From contig CAKOJC010000017.1 of the NCBI GenBank assembly GCA_934088535.1, forward strand, positions 1 through 24,199: a stretch of DNA of 24,199 nt. The letters run 5' to 3'. The DNA comes from an uncultured Bacilli bacterium (GTDB lineage: Bacteria; Bacillota_I; Bacilli_A; RF39; UBA660). This document shows positions 13,758 to 21,795 of the stretch, piece by piece; positions within the stretch are counted from its first letter, which is position 1; every line of letters begins with the position of its first letter. Under the pieces are notes generated by a model. It saw only the letters and a list, made by a program, of their open reading frames with translations, was not told where the DNA came from and made no database searches. A program made the translations under genes and the position numbers.

Positions 13758-16137
13758 GTAACTTTAGGAACATTTTTCTAAATACACTTGGAAGACTTCT
13801 CATTCTTCTAATAGCAAATCTCTTATCTTTGATACTCTTATCGCTAAATAGTATCTTATCCACTTTTTCTTTTAGTTCAGTAGTTATATTTAAATCACTA
13901 ATGATACCTTCTATATCTTCATTAATAATTCTCTCAGCATTTATTTCTATATCTTTTCCTTTACAATATACAAATATTTTACTCATAGTTGGTATTTCAT
14001 CAAACTCTATAACGAAATCATTATCATCTACATACCTTCTATATGGAACATTTACTTCATCTTTAAATACTTGTACATTTTCAGTAAATTTAGTATTTCT
14101 AAATCTTATTTTATAGTTACGAGTCTCAGGAATAACACCTTCTACACCTTCAACTGGTTGTATTGATACTGAGAAATCATTTTCTTTATAGTAATAATTT
14201 ATCTCTGTAGTGAAACTTTGTCCTTCTCTATACATTTGACTAGTTCCATCGTCTTCATATAGTTTATATGTATTACTTCTACCAGGGAATATTTGTATTT
14301 CTAAATTTTTTGGATTACTTGTATCATTTATATTATCAGGATTTAATCTTGCTAGTGGTATTATAGCACCAGTTTTAGCATACACTGGATAGTCTTCATC
14401 TTTATAGAATGTTACATATCTTTTTCCACCAGGGAACTTCTTACCAGTTTTAAAGTCATACCATGTACCATTTGGTAAGAATATCTTATGAACTACTCTA
14501 TTCATTACATTGTCTTTAGGATCAACTATAGGTGCAACAAATAATTCACTTCCATAATAAAATTCATTTTTATAAAGTGGTTCATCATATGTTTCAGGAT
14601 ATTTATAGTAAAGAGGTTGTATTAATGGAGAACCAAAACTAGAATATTTCTTAGCTTCACTATATAAGTATGGTATTAATTTGTGTCTAATTCTTAAATA
14701 ATCATGAACTATTTTTAATGTCTTAGCATCCCATCTCCATGGTTCTCTCTTATAATATTTACCAAATGTACTAGAAAGTCTTAAAATTGGGCTATATACA
14801 CCTAATTGTACATATCTAACATATAGTTCAGAGTCTTCAGTACCACCTTTAAATCCACCTATATCATGACTCCACCAACTAATACCTATATTAGCAGCAG
14901 TACTATTATAGAATGGTAATAACTTTAAAGTTTTCCAACTAACATTAGTTTTTCCTGAATATAAAATTGAATACCTATGAGGATTAACACCAAAATTACG
15001 ACTCATAATAAGAGGCCTTTTAGCTTTATTAACTGCAAGAGTATTATATAAATAATAATTCATTACAAAGCTTCTAAGCATATTTTCTTTATTATAGTCA
15101 TCAACCCATAAAAAGTCTATTCCATTATTCATTAAAGGATTAATAATGCCCTTCATAAAAGCATCAATTAATTTATTATCATAAACATTAAGAGGTATAT
15201 TTTTACCATTATCTCTTCCTAATAAATTAGAGAAAGTTTGATAATTTTCTTCTTCAACACTAATAATACCTTCAGTCTTTATATTAAGACCAAGATGCAC
15301 ATGATTATTATGTAAAAAACTACTTAACGCTGGAGTGCTTGAAAATCCAACTTTATTAAGACTGAAACTAAGAGTACTATATTTATTCTTAGTTCTCTCA
15401 TATTCACCAAGTAGCATAACAGAAAGAGGTATATCATTCTTTTTAAAATTATATACAATTTTTTCTATTTCACTAGAATTATACGCTTCATTTTTATTCC
15501 ACCAAACACCTAAAGCATATCTAGGAATTAGTGGTGGCAAACCAGTTAAGTTAAAATAATCACGAAGACCTACTCCAAAGTCATTATTATATATAAATAA
15601 ATATGTATCTATATTCTTATAATTAGGAGCAATAATATTACCATATTGATTTAATATAGGTGTTCTAGAGTCATCAAATGTAGTAAAACCATCTAATGAA
15701 AATAAACCTTTATCTAAAGATACTCCACCACCCTTATAATCATCTAAACTATAAGCACTACCTTTAAAGTTTCTTACTTCAGGATGATTAAAATACCATA
15801 TCTTTTCAGTACCAATAATACTTACTTTTAAATATTGATCAGGTAAAAATTTACTTCCTACATATGGTTTTTCTTTATTATATTCTATTATAAATTTATT
15901 ACTTTTGATAACTAATACATTATTATCTTCTTCAACAGTTATTTTTGGTTTACCAAAACTTCTATTAGTAGCAAAAAAAGTAGGATAATCATTAAATGCA
16001 CCAGTTTCACTATATTCAAAACGTATTAATGCATCAGATAAAACACTAATTCTATATGTTTTACCCATAAATACATATGATGATGGAGTCTTACTCTTAG
16101 TCATATCTATATAAAATTGTGAACCAAAATCATACAT
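13735..16137 (-). CDS. glycoside hydrolase family 31 protein, catalytically altered and possibly a pseudoenzyme
   Basis: 800 residues. The GH31 layout is clear: N-terminal beta-sandwich (to about 200), a barrel opened by PRYALGVWWNK (205-215), C-terminal beta domains, then a helical tail (about 735-800) beyond the usual end. Family landmarks are kept: GIDFLWVDDYN (339-349, presumed nucleophile Asp346), MSRNFGVNPHRYS, and SWWSHDIGG (420-428). The acid/base Asp, which in this subfamily lies in FSGDT, is Lys396 (YSGKT). The usual -1 subsite motif DMDWH is LGEYE (243-247), and RLHSS is RLSST. The reading frame is intact and has a strong AGGAGG site. There is no signal peptide, so it is cytoplasmic. 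It begins 27 bases after the herA-like gene and is probably co-transcribed. Alpha-glucosidase activity should not be assumed. Confidence 0.88.
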   Translation of the reverse strand: MYDFGSQFYIDMTKSKTPSSYVFMGKTYRISVLSDALIRFEYSETGAFNDYPTFFATNRSFGKPKITVEEDNNVLVIKSNKFIIEYNKEKPYVGSKFLPDQYLKVSIIGTEKIWYFNHPEVRNFKGSAYSLDDYKGGGVSLDKGLFSLDGFTTFDDSRTPILNQYGNIIAPNYKNIDTYLFIYNNDFGVGLRDYFNLTGLPPLIPRYALGVWWNKNEAYNSSEIEKIVYNFKKNDIPLSVMLLGEYERTKNKYSTLSFSLNKVGFSSTPALSSFLHNNHVHLGLNIKTEGIISVEEENYQTFSNLLGRDNGKNIPLNVYDNKLIDAFMKGIINPLMNNGIDFLWVDDYNKENMLRSFVMNYYLYNTLAVNKAKRPLIMSRNFGVNPHRYSILYSGKTNVSWKTLKLLPFYNSTAANIGISWWSHDIGGFKGGTEDSELYVRYVQLGVYSPILRLSSTFGKYYKREPWRWDAKTLKIVHDYLRIRHKLIPYLYSEAKKYSSFGSPLIQPLYYKYPETYDEPLYKNEFYYGSELFVAPIVDPKDNVMNRVVHKIFLPNGTWYDFKTGKKFPGGKRYVTFYKDEDYPVYAKTGAIIPLARLNPDNINDTSNPKNLEIQIFPGRSNTYKLYEDDGTSQMYREGQSFTTEINYYYKENDFSVSIQPVEGVEGVIPETRNYKIRFRNTKFTENVQVFKDEVNVPYRRYVDDNDFVIEFDEIPTMSKIFVYCKGKDIEINAERIINEDIEGIISDLNITTELKEKVDKILFSDKSIKDKRFAIRRMRSLPSVFRKMFLKLLEYIAEV

Positions 16138-16164
16138 AATTTTCCTCCTACTTTATTTAACTTT

Positions 16165-17928
16165 TCATTGTTGTTTTAATTTAACCATCCAGTTATTATA
16201 TATTTCACAGTTAGCACTTGTTGGTGGTGGATCTGCTTTTTCCATCTTCACAATCATTGGTATTTTAAATATTCTACCAAAAGCTACACAAGTACCAGCT
16301 TGTAATGTCTTTTGCTTTTCCATTACATCTTCACTCATATTAGGTACTGATTTAGAGATATATTCTAAGTCAGCTGGGTGATTTATTTTAAATATTAAGA
16401 AGTTAGCACATTGACTTATAACATTTTCATTTAAGTCTGTTGGTCTTTGAGTAATTAAATCTAAAAGTAAACCATATTTACGACCTTCTTTAGCAATTCT
16501 TTCAAATATGTTATATCCAAGAAGTGCTTTGTCATCTCCTTCTAAAACATAACGGTGAGCTTCTTCTAATATCATATGTATTGGGAATGTAGCTCTTTCT
16601 TGTAATGCTCTTGTAAATTTCATGAACATACGTCCAAAAACTTTAACAATACTACGAGCAAATCTATCATCAACATCTTCTAAATTGAAGTTAACAATTT
16701 GACATTTTTTATTACCACTAATTTGTATTTTCTTAATATATTCATCAACAGTAGTATAGCCATCATCACAAAAGAATGCTGAATTCTGACGAGTAGCTAA
16801 ATCATGAAGTCTTACTTTTAAACTCATTGCAGAGTCATACATAGCTTCATTTAACAAATATCTTTCACTATATAATGTAAAGTTAAGAGCAACTTCTAAA
16901 TCATGAAGTGAATAACTTACTCCTTCAGCATTATAATTCCATTCACGTGAGTCATCTATAAATCCTTTAATATAATCTGAAATGATTTTACGTTCAGCAA
17001 ATCTTCCTTCACTATCTATATCAAAACAATTTCTAAACATACGTGTAAAGCCAATACCAGGAACTTCAGTCTCTAAAGAAAGCTCTGGTGTATTAGTTTC
17101 TGATAATATTTCAAATATTTGATCTCTAATCTTACTAGAAGTTTGATTAGTATACATTATATTAATAATAGCTTTTGCAAGTATATGATTTTTATAGTCT
17201 TGTGCTTCTTTATCTTCACGAGCAAACATTTTAACATATACAAGAGCTGTCTCAACCATAGCTATTTGAGAAAAGTTAGTCGCATCAAGTAAATTAAGTA
17301 CATCATCTAGTTCAAGAAGGCATACGGGTATTCTAAGTTTCTCATATTCTTTTTTCATATTAGTAGTTATTACTTTAAATGAATAATATGGATTATTTTT
17401 ACTTAAATCTTTAAAAGCATTCATATATTCACCATAACTATCAAATATAAATATATTCGCATTATATGGAATTATTTGAGAATTAGGAAATATATTTTGA
17501 ATAATTCTACATATACCATAAGTTTTACCACTACCAGTATTACCAAATATAGCTGTATGGTTTGAGAATAATTCATCTATACTAACATTTAATGGAAATT
17601 CATTATATAAAGGACTTACTCCAAGTCTAATACTTCTATTTTCTTCACCAGTAAGTATTTTTAATTCTTCTTGATTAATAATTCTAACGTTCGCATCAAG
17701 GCTAGGTTTTTTAATAAGACCACCAATAAAATCATGATCAGTAAGTTCTCCTAAGAAACTTATTTTAATTGTATCTTGTTCAATAGAATCTACTTCTCCT
17801 AAAATTTTTTTATCCGCATCTTCAAATACAACATGTAAGTTAATTAAATCTTTAATACCAGCAATAGTTTCCTTATTAACACTTACAATAGCACTATTCT
17901 TAGTAATAGTAAGAACCTTTCCAAGCAT
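16165..17928 (-). CDS. HerA-type hexameric ATPase (DUF87), probable DNA translocase
   Basis: 587 residues. An N-terminal HAS-barrel-like region (1-75) precedes a P-loop core with Walker A GNTGSGKT (129-136) and Walker B MILEEAH (452-458, catalytic Glu). The motor also keeps RIAKEGRKYGL, with a likely arginine finger near Arg483, and the LITQRPTDLNENVISQ segment (491-506) typical of HerA/FtsK-like enzymes. All visible ATPase residues are present. Archaeal HerA works with the nuclease NurA, and some bacterial HerA proteins form phage-defence complexes with Sir2 or other partners. No NurA, Sir2 or DUF4297 gene is in this window, and the next gene encodes a GH31-like protein. The role is probably DNA processing, with the partner unknown. 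Confidence 0.87.
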   Translation of the reverse strand: MLGKVLTITKNSAIVSVNKETIAGIKDLINLHVVFEDADKKILGEVDSIEQDTIKISFLGELTDHDFIGGLIKKPSLDANVRIINQEELKILTGEENRSIRLGVSPLYNEFPLNVSIDELFSNHTAIFGNTGSGKTYGICRIIQNIFPNSQIIPYNANIFIFDSYGEYMNAFKDLSKNNPYYSFKVITTNMKKEYEKLRIPVCLLELDDVLNLLDATNFSQIAMVETALVYVKMFAREDKEAQDYKNHILAKAIINIMYTNQTSSKIRDQIFEILSETNTPELSLETEVPGIGFTRMFRNCFDIDSEGRFAERKIISDYIKGFIDDSREWNYNAEGVSYSLHDLEVALNFTLYSERYLLNEAMYDSAMSLKVRLHDLATRQNSAFFCDDGYTTVDEYIKKIQISGNKKCQIVNFNLEDVDDRFARSIVKVFGRMFMKFTRALQERATFPIHMILEEAHRYVLEGDDKALLGYNIFERIAKEGRKYGLLLDLITQRPTDLNENVISQCANFLIFKINHPADLEYISKSVPNMSEDVMEKQKTLQAGTCVAFGRIFKIPMIVKMEKADPPPTSANCEIYNNWMVKLKQQ

Positions 17929-17960
17929 ATTAAAAAACCTTCCTCTCTATTCTTAAGATA

Positions 17961-17989
17961 ATTTTATCACAAATATTTTTCTCATACAA
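17961..17989 (-). promoter_or_regulatory. promoter of the herA-like/GH31 operon
   Basis: On the minus strand TTGTAT (17989-17984), 17 bases, and an extended -10 TGATAAAAT (TAAAAT 17966-17961). GAGGAAGG precedes the ATG at 17928. Confidence 0.6.
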
Positions 17990-17992
17990 CAT

Positions 17993-18018
17993 AAAAAGTG
18001 TTATTGCTAACACTTTTT
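17993..18018 (-). terminator. intrinsic terminator of the ecf-truA operon
   Basis: AAAAAGTGTTA (17993-18003) pairs with TAACACTTTTT (18008-18018), 11 bp with a 4-base loop, just past the truA stop at 18022. T-rich 3' arm on either strand. Confidence 0.8.
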
Positions 18019-18021
18019 CTA

Positions 18022-18744
18022 TTAATATTCTATTTTATTTAAATAAAGTCCGACAGGACTAGCACATCTACCAAGAGAAGTTCTATTTTCACTTTTAAAT
18101 ATATCTTCTATATCGCAAATACTTTTTTTAGAATCATTTATATCAATTAATAAACCAACTATATTTCTAATCATATATCTAAGAAATCCACTAGACTCAA
18201 ATCTAAGATATAATACTTTTTTAGATATTTTATAATCTATAATAACATCTCTTTCATAGTTACCATTATCTTTATCTGAAGTAAAACTTCTATAATTATG
18301 TTTTCCTTTAAATTGATTAATGAATATATCTAAAAGTTCTTTATCTATACTTTTACAATATTGATATACATATTCACTTTCTATAGGATTATATTCTCCC
18401 ATATTAATTTTATAAATATATTCTTTTCTCTTAACATCATGTCTTACGTTAAAACTATCATCTACTTTTTTAATACTTTTAACATAGATATAATCACTTA
18501 ATAATGAATTAACACTATGAAGTAGCTTTTTATGATTTATTTCTTCATCTACTTCAAAAGTACAATATTGATTTAATGCATGAACCCCTCTATCAGTTCT
18601 AGAAGCTCCTATAGTATTAATACTTCTATTAAATATTTTAGATAATACTTTTTCAAGTTCTCCTTCAACAGTATCTTTATTCTTTTGAATTTGATATCCA
18701 TAATATTTAGATCCGTTATAACTTAAATTAACTAAATATTTCAT
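18022..18744 (-). CDS. truA: tRNA pseudouridine synthase A
   Basis: Makes pseudouridine at positions 38-40 in the anticodon arm of many tRNAs. 240 residues, the usual size. The catalytic motif GASRTDRGVHA (46-56) contains the nucleophile Asp51. SGFLRYMIRNIVG near residues 185-197 and the C-terminal ASPVGLYL segment are also family marks. It overlaps the ecfT stop by 4 bases and is the last gene of the operon, the order common in Firmicutes. Confidence 0.96.
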   Translation of the reverse strand: MKYLVNLSYNGSKYYGYQIQKNKDTVEGELEKVLSKIFNRSINTIGASRTDRGVHALNQYCTFEVDEEINHKKLLHSVNSLLSDYIYVKSIKKVDDSFNVRHDVKRKEYIYKINMGEYNPIESEYVYQYCKSIDKELLDIFINQFKGKHNYRSFTSDKDNGNYERDVIIDYKISKKVLYLRFESSGFLRYMIRNIVGLLIDINDSKKSICDIEDIFKSENRTSLGRCASPVGLYLNKIEY

Positions 18745-19505
18745 TGTATTGATATTACTCCTTTTTGAACTAAATAAGCATATACAAGTACTAAATGAAA
18801 TGCAGTATAAAATATATCATAAAATCCTACTCTATTAGTTCTATAGTTAGTTCTATATCTTTTCATATTATAAAGTCTTAATTCTGAAGCAAATGCCATA
18901 TCTCTACTTTTTCTTTTCGTAAGAGCAAGTATATTACCATATATAGTCCCTACTGCATTCATTCTACCAAATATATTAGAATGAAAATAATCTATTCCTC
19001 TACTAGCTTCTGCCTTTAAAGTTTTATATTCTACTGTTAACATAAGTGGGACATATCTTAACATTTTATTAACTTTAAAAGCAAATTTAGTAATTGGCAA
19101 ATATAAGAAATTAAAATATGATAAAAACTTTTCTATGCCATAAGCGCTTTCACTAGGACTAGTAGTATAAGCAAGTATATTTAAATATTCTACTATAGTT
19201 ATAAGCTTAACAATATAAACAATAGTTTCTGTTATATTAAGTCTAAAATATGCACAAACAAATGCTATTAAAATATAAATATATCTTAAAGACCAAAATG
19301 TTCTAAAGTAATATTTAAATGGTACAAAACTTAATAACTGCATACATAGAACTAATCCAAATAGAAATAAATTTATATATAAAGAATCAGTAAGTAACAT
19401 AAGTACTATAGCTACTATAAAATCAAATAATTTAATTACTGGATTTAATCTATGTACTGATGAATCTACTGGATAAAAAGAACCAAATGAATTTCTAGAA
19501 TACAT
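18741..19505 (-). CDS. ecfT: ECF transporter transmembrane subunit (EcfT-like)
   Basis: Membrane subunit that normally joins the two EcfA ATPases to a vitamin-binding S component. 254 residues with hydrophobic segments near 24-40, 42-62, 72-88, 95-113 and 225-245. FYPVDSSVHRLNPVIKL at 10-26 is the typical EcfT start. The first coupling helix is kept as EASRG (166-170). The second, usually AMEARGY, reads ASELRLY (206-212), with Arg210 retained but Ala and Gly replaced by Leu. It overlaps ecfA2 by 11 bases and truA by 4. The changed second coupling motif goes with the degenerate ATPases next door. Confidence 0.87.
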   Translation of the reverse strand: MYSRNSFGSFYPVDSSVHRLNPVIKLFDFIVAIVLMLLTDSLYINLFLFGLVLCMQLLSFVPFKYYFRTFWSLRYIYILIAFVCAYFRLNITETIVYIVKLITIVEYLNILAYTTSPSESAYGIEKFLSYFNFLYLPITKFAFKVNKMLRYVPLMLTVEYKTLKAEASRGIDYFHSNIFGRMNAVGTIYGNILALTKRKSRDMAFASELRLYNMKRYRTNYRTNRVGFYDIFYTAFHLVLVYAYLVQKGVISIQ

Positions 19506-20337
19506 CTCTATATACCCCCTTTATAAGGTCAAGTATATTGTCATAGTCATGTATATATCTTCCTTTTTTCTTACATTCATCTATAAATGTAACTATCTTT
19601 GGTACCTCTACTCCTATTTGATTTAACGCGTCTATATCTCTTAATAATTCTTTACCACCAAATGCTACTAATTTAGTTAAATTCATTAAGTATACATAAT
19701 CTGTTATTTGATAACAAAAATTAGTATCTTTGCTAAGTAATATAATTGTCTTTTTATATTTATTTTTTAAGAGTCTTAGTAATCTTATCAATTCTTTTTT
19801 GTCATTTGAATTAAGTCCTGCCGTATATTCATCAAGTATTAATATACTAGGATTATAAACAAGAGCACATGCAAGAGCCACTTTCTTAGCATCTACGAGT
19901 GTTAACTCATGTGGATTCATATTTAAATATGAGTCATCAAGTCCAACTAACTTTAAAGCATCACTTGCTCTTAAATCTATTTTTTCAAGTTTATATTTGA
20001 AATATTTCATTCCAAATTCTATTTCACTTTTAACAGTTTTATTAAAGAACATATCATATGGATTTTTAAATACATATCCAGTTTGAAATCTAAGCTTATT
20101 TATATTCTTTATCATTCTACCATCATTAATAAATCTTCCTATTTTAACTCTACCACGAGTAGGCATTATTAAAGCATTTATTAAGTCTCCAATAGCTGTC
20201 TTACCACTATTACTTCTACCAATAAATGAATATATACCAGGATTCTTTATTTCAAATGTTATATCACTTATAATAGTTTTTTCTAAAGGCGTATATGCAT
20301 CTATAACAAAACTTACATGATCAAATCTTATTTCCAT
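19495..20337 (-). CDS. ecfA2: ECF transporter ATPase-like subunit (EcfA2 position) with degenerate motifs
   Basis: 280 residues in the place of ecfA2 and with its general layout. Walker A is kept (GRSNSGKT, 40-47) and so is Walker B with the catalytic Glu (ILILDE, 165-170). The Q-loop Gln is Lys91 (VFKNPYDMFF). The LSGGQ signature is replaced by LTLVDAKK (145-152). The H-loop His is Lys203 (LSKD). It may therefore bind nucleotide but is unlikely to complete a normal ABC catalytic site. The start overlaps the ecfA1 stop by 10 bases. The frame is uninterrupted, so the protein seems maintained. Numbering as A2 follows gene order. Confidence 0.85.
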   Translation of the reverse strand: MEIRFDHVSFVIDAYTPLEKTIISDITFEIKNPGIYSFIGRSNSGKTAIGDLINALIMPTRGRVKIGRFINDGRMIKNINKLRFQTGYVFKNPYDMFFNKTVKSEIEFGMKYFKYKLEKIDLRASDALKLVGLDDSYLNMNPHELTLVDAKKVALACALVYNPSILILDEYTAGLNSNDKKELIRLLRLLKNKYKKTIILLSKDTNFCYQITDYVYLMNLTKLVAFGGKELLRDIDALNQIGVEVPKIVTFIDECKKKGRYIHDYDNILDLIKGVYRDVF

Positions 20338-21095
20338 AATGCACCTACCAATTCTTTATCATCTAAATAATATTTATTAATAAGTCCATAATCCATTAAA
20401 TATCTATTTAATTCAACTATAAATGGAAGACCTAAACCAAGTCTTTTAAGTATTTTTTCCTCATTTAAAACACTTAATGTTTTACCTTCACAAACTATCT
20501 TTTTTTCATATACTACTATTATTTTATCTCCATATAAAGTTTCTTCCATATCATTAGTAAAATTCATTACTATACCACCATCTTTAACATATTCTTTTAA
20601 TATATCAAAAATAAGTAATTTATCTTCATAGTCTAATTCACAAAGTACATTGTCTATTACTAATACTTTAGGTTTAACTATTAATGCAGATAATATTTTC
20701 ATCTTTACTTTATCACTTGCACCCAAACTATTAGGATCTCTTATTAATAATTCTTTTAATTTAAAATGTCTACTTTCAGTATCTATAAGTTCTCTAATTT
20801 CATTTTTTTTCATAGCTAAACTTTCAAGTCCAAAAGCTATTTCATCTTCAACAGTTTCACCCACAAAAACATTTAAATGTTTATATAAAACAAAACTCAT
20901 TCTTCTTCTAATAATATCTAAAGTTTTAGGACTAAAACTAGTATCTCCTACTTCAATAATAGCTTTTTTATTTCCATGTAAAAGAGTGTGAATTATTAAA
21001 TCATTATTATCTCCAATAATAGATACAAATTCACTAGGTTTTAAATTAATACTAATATCTTCACCAAATATATATTTAAAGTAAACATCTTCCAT
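20328..21095 (-). CDS. ecfA1: ECF transporter ATPase-like subunit (EcfA1 position) lacking Walker A
   Basis: 255 residues from the ATG at 21095-21093, which follows AGGAGT by 6 bases. An in-frame ATG at 21110 overlaps that ribosome site. The EcfA fold is recognisable from FVGETVEDEIAFGLE (77-91), close to the family's FVGATVEDDVAFGLE. The ATPase motifs are gone: the Walker A stretch reads GDNNDLIIH (28-36) without Lys-Ser/Thr, the Q-loop Gln is Tyr71, the signature reads LGASDK (124-129), Walker B ends in Asp-Asn (VLVIDN, 144-149) and the H-loop His is Asn181. Full length and correct gene order argue against a simple pseudogene. It is probably a structural, non-catalytic partner. Confidence 0.83.
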   Translation of the reverse strand: MEDVYFKYIFGEDISINLKPSEFVSIIGDNNDLIIHTLLHGNKKAIIEVGDTSFSPKTLDIIRRRMSFVLYKHLNVFVGETVEDEIAFGLESLAMKKNEIRELIDTESRHFKLKELLIRDPNSLGASDKVKMKILSALIVKPKVLVIDNVLCELDYEDKLLIFDILKEYVKDGGIVMNFTNDMEETLYGDKIIVVYEKKIVCEGKTLSVLNEEKILKRLGLGLPFIVELNRYLMDYGLINKYYLDDKELVGALWK

Positions 21096-21114
21096 AATAA
21101 TACTCCTCATTAGA

Positions 21115-21143
21115 ATTATACTATATTTTTTAACATTAAAAAA
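21115..21143 (-). promoter_or_regulatory. putative promoter of the ecf-truA operon
   Basis: On the minus strand TATAAT (21120-21115) with TTTTTT (21143-21138) at 17 bases. The weak -35 coincides with the T tract of the upstream gene's terminator. Confidence 0.45.
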
Positions 21144-21173
21144 GATTTTATAAACTTAATTTTTATAAAATCT
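21138..21173 (-). terminator. intrinsic terminator after the FNT-type channel gene
   Basis: AGATTTTATAAA (21143-21154) pairs with TTTATAAAATCT (21162-21173), a perfect 12-bp AT-rich stem with a 7-base loop that contains the TAA stop. TTTTTT follows on the minus strand. Confidence 0.7.
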
Positions 21174-21779
21174 ATTATAGTATAATGCTATTAAAATAGA
21201 ACCAACTGAATTACCAAGTAACATTATAAGTATATAAAGTAATGATTTAAAACTTAATAAATTTGCTACACTTATATAATACATATTAGCTATACTATGT
21301 TCAAAACCACTAAGTATAAACACCATTACACACATAAATATGCAGGAGTATTTACCTATTTCATTATTTATCTTTTTATAATTGTTTACTGCTATATACA
21401 TAAGTATTCCACATAACATAGATAAAATAAATATACTTAGCAAGTTATCATTTAATTTTAAATTTACTAAATCTACTGCTTTATCGCTAATATTTTTAAA
21501 TCTTGTTAGAAGTACTAATCTCGCTACTAAGAATGTACCAATAAAGTTACCAACTATTGTTATTAAAAGTTCATAAATATAATTAAATTTATTTATAAGT
21601 ATATACCCTATTTTACCTGTAAATAAATTCATTCCATACATACATATAACAAGAAGCCCTATTGAAAACAAGAACGCACCAAATAAGTTATTATCAACTC
21701 TTAAATATACAGTACCAGCAATACCTATCATAATACCAGCAAATATACTTTTAATTAAACAATCTATATATTTTTTCAT
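21156..21779 (-). CDS. formate/nitrite transporter (FNT) family channel, short form
   Basis: Membrane channel of 207 residues; the family usually has about 250-280. Six hydrophobic helices can be placed (about 8-27, 33-50, 70-92, 112-131, 145-160 and 178-200). The two diagnostic stretches are kept: NLFTGK (51-56, the loop Thr54) and SGFEHSIANMYY (157-168, central His161). The usual FTGN is FTGK here. The shortness is at the ends and loops, not in the core. Likely cargo for a fermenter is formate or another small monovalent acid, but the cargo cannot be read from the sequence. It lies 16 bases behind the InlB-repeat gene and probably shares its transcript. Confidence 0.87.
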   Translation of the reverse strand: MKKYIDCLIKSIFAGIMIGIAGTVYLRVDNNLFGAFLFSIGLLVICMYGMNLFTGKIGYILINKFNYIYELLITIVGNFIGTFLVARLVLLTRFKNISDKAVDLVNLKLNDNLLSIFILSMLCGILMYIAVNNYKKINNEIGKYSCIFMCVMVFILSGFEHSIANMYYISVANLLSFKSLLYILIMLLGNSVGSILIALYYNRFYKN

Positions 21780-21795
21780 GACTCACTTCAACTTT

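Noticed and set aside
16165..17928. HerA gene as part of a phage-defence system
   Set aside because: No Sir2, DUF4297, NurA or other known partner is adjacent, so a defence label would rest on the ATPase alone.
20328..21095. Calling the ecfA1-like gene a pseudogene
   Set aside because: The frame is complete, translation signals are good and overlaps with its neighbours are preserved; only motifs are lost, so it is kept as a coding gene.
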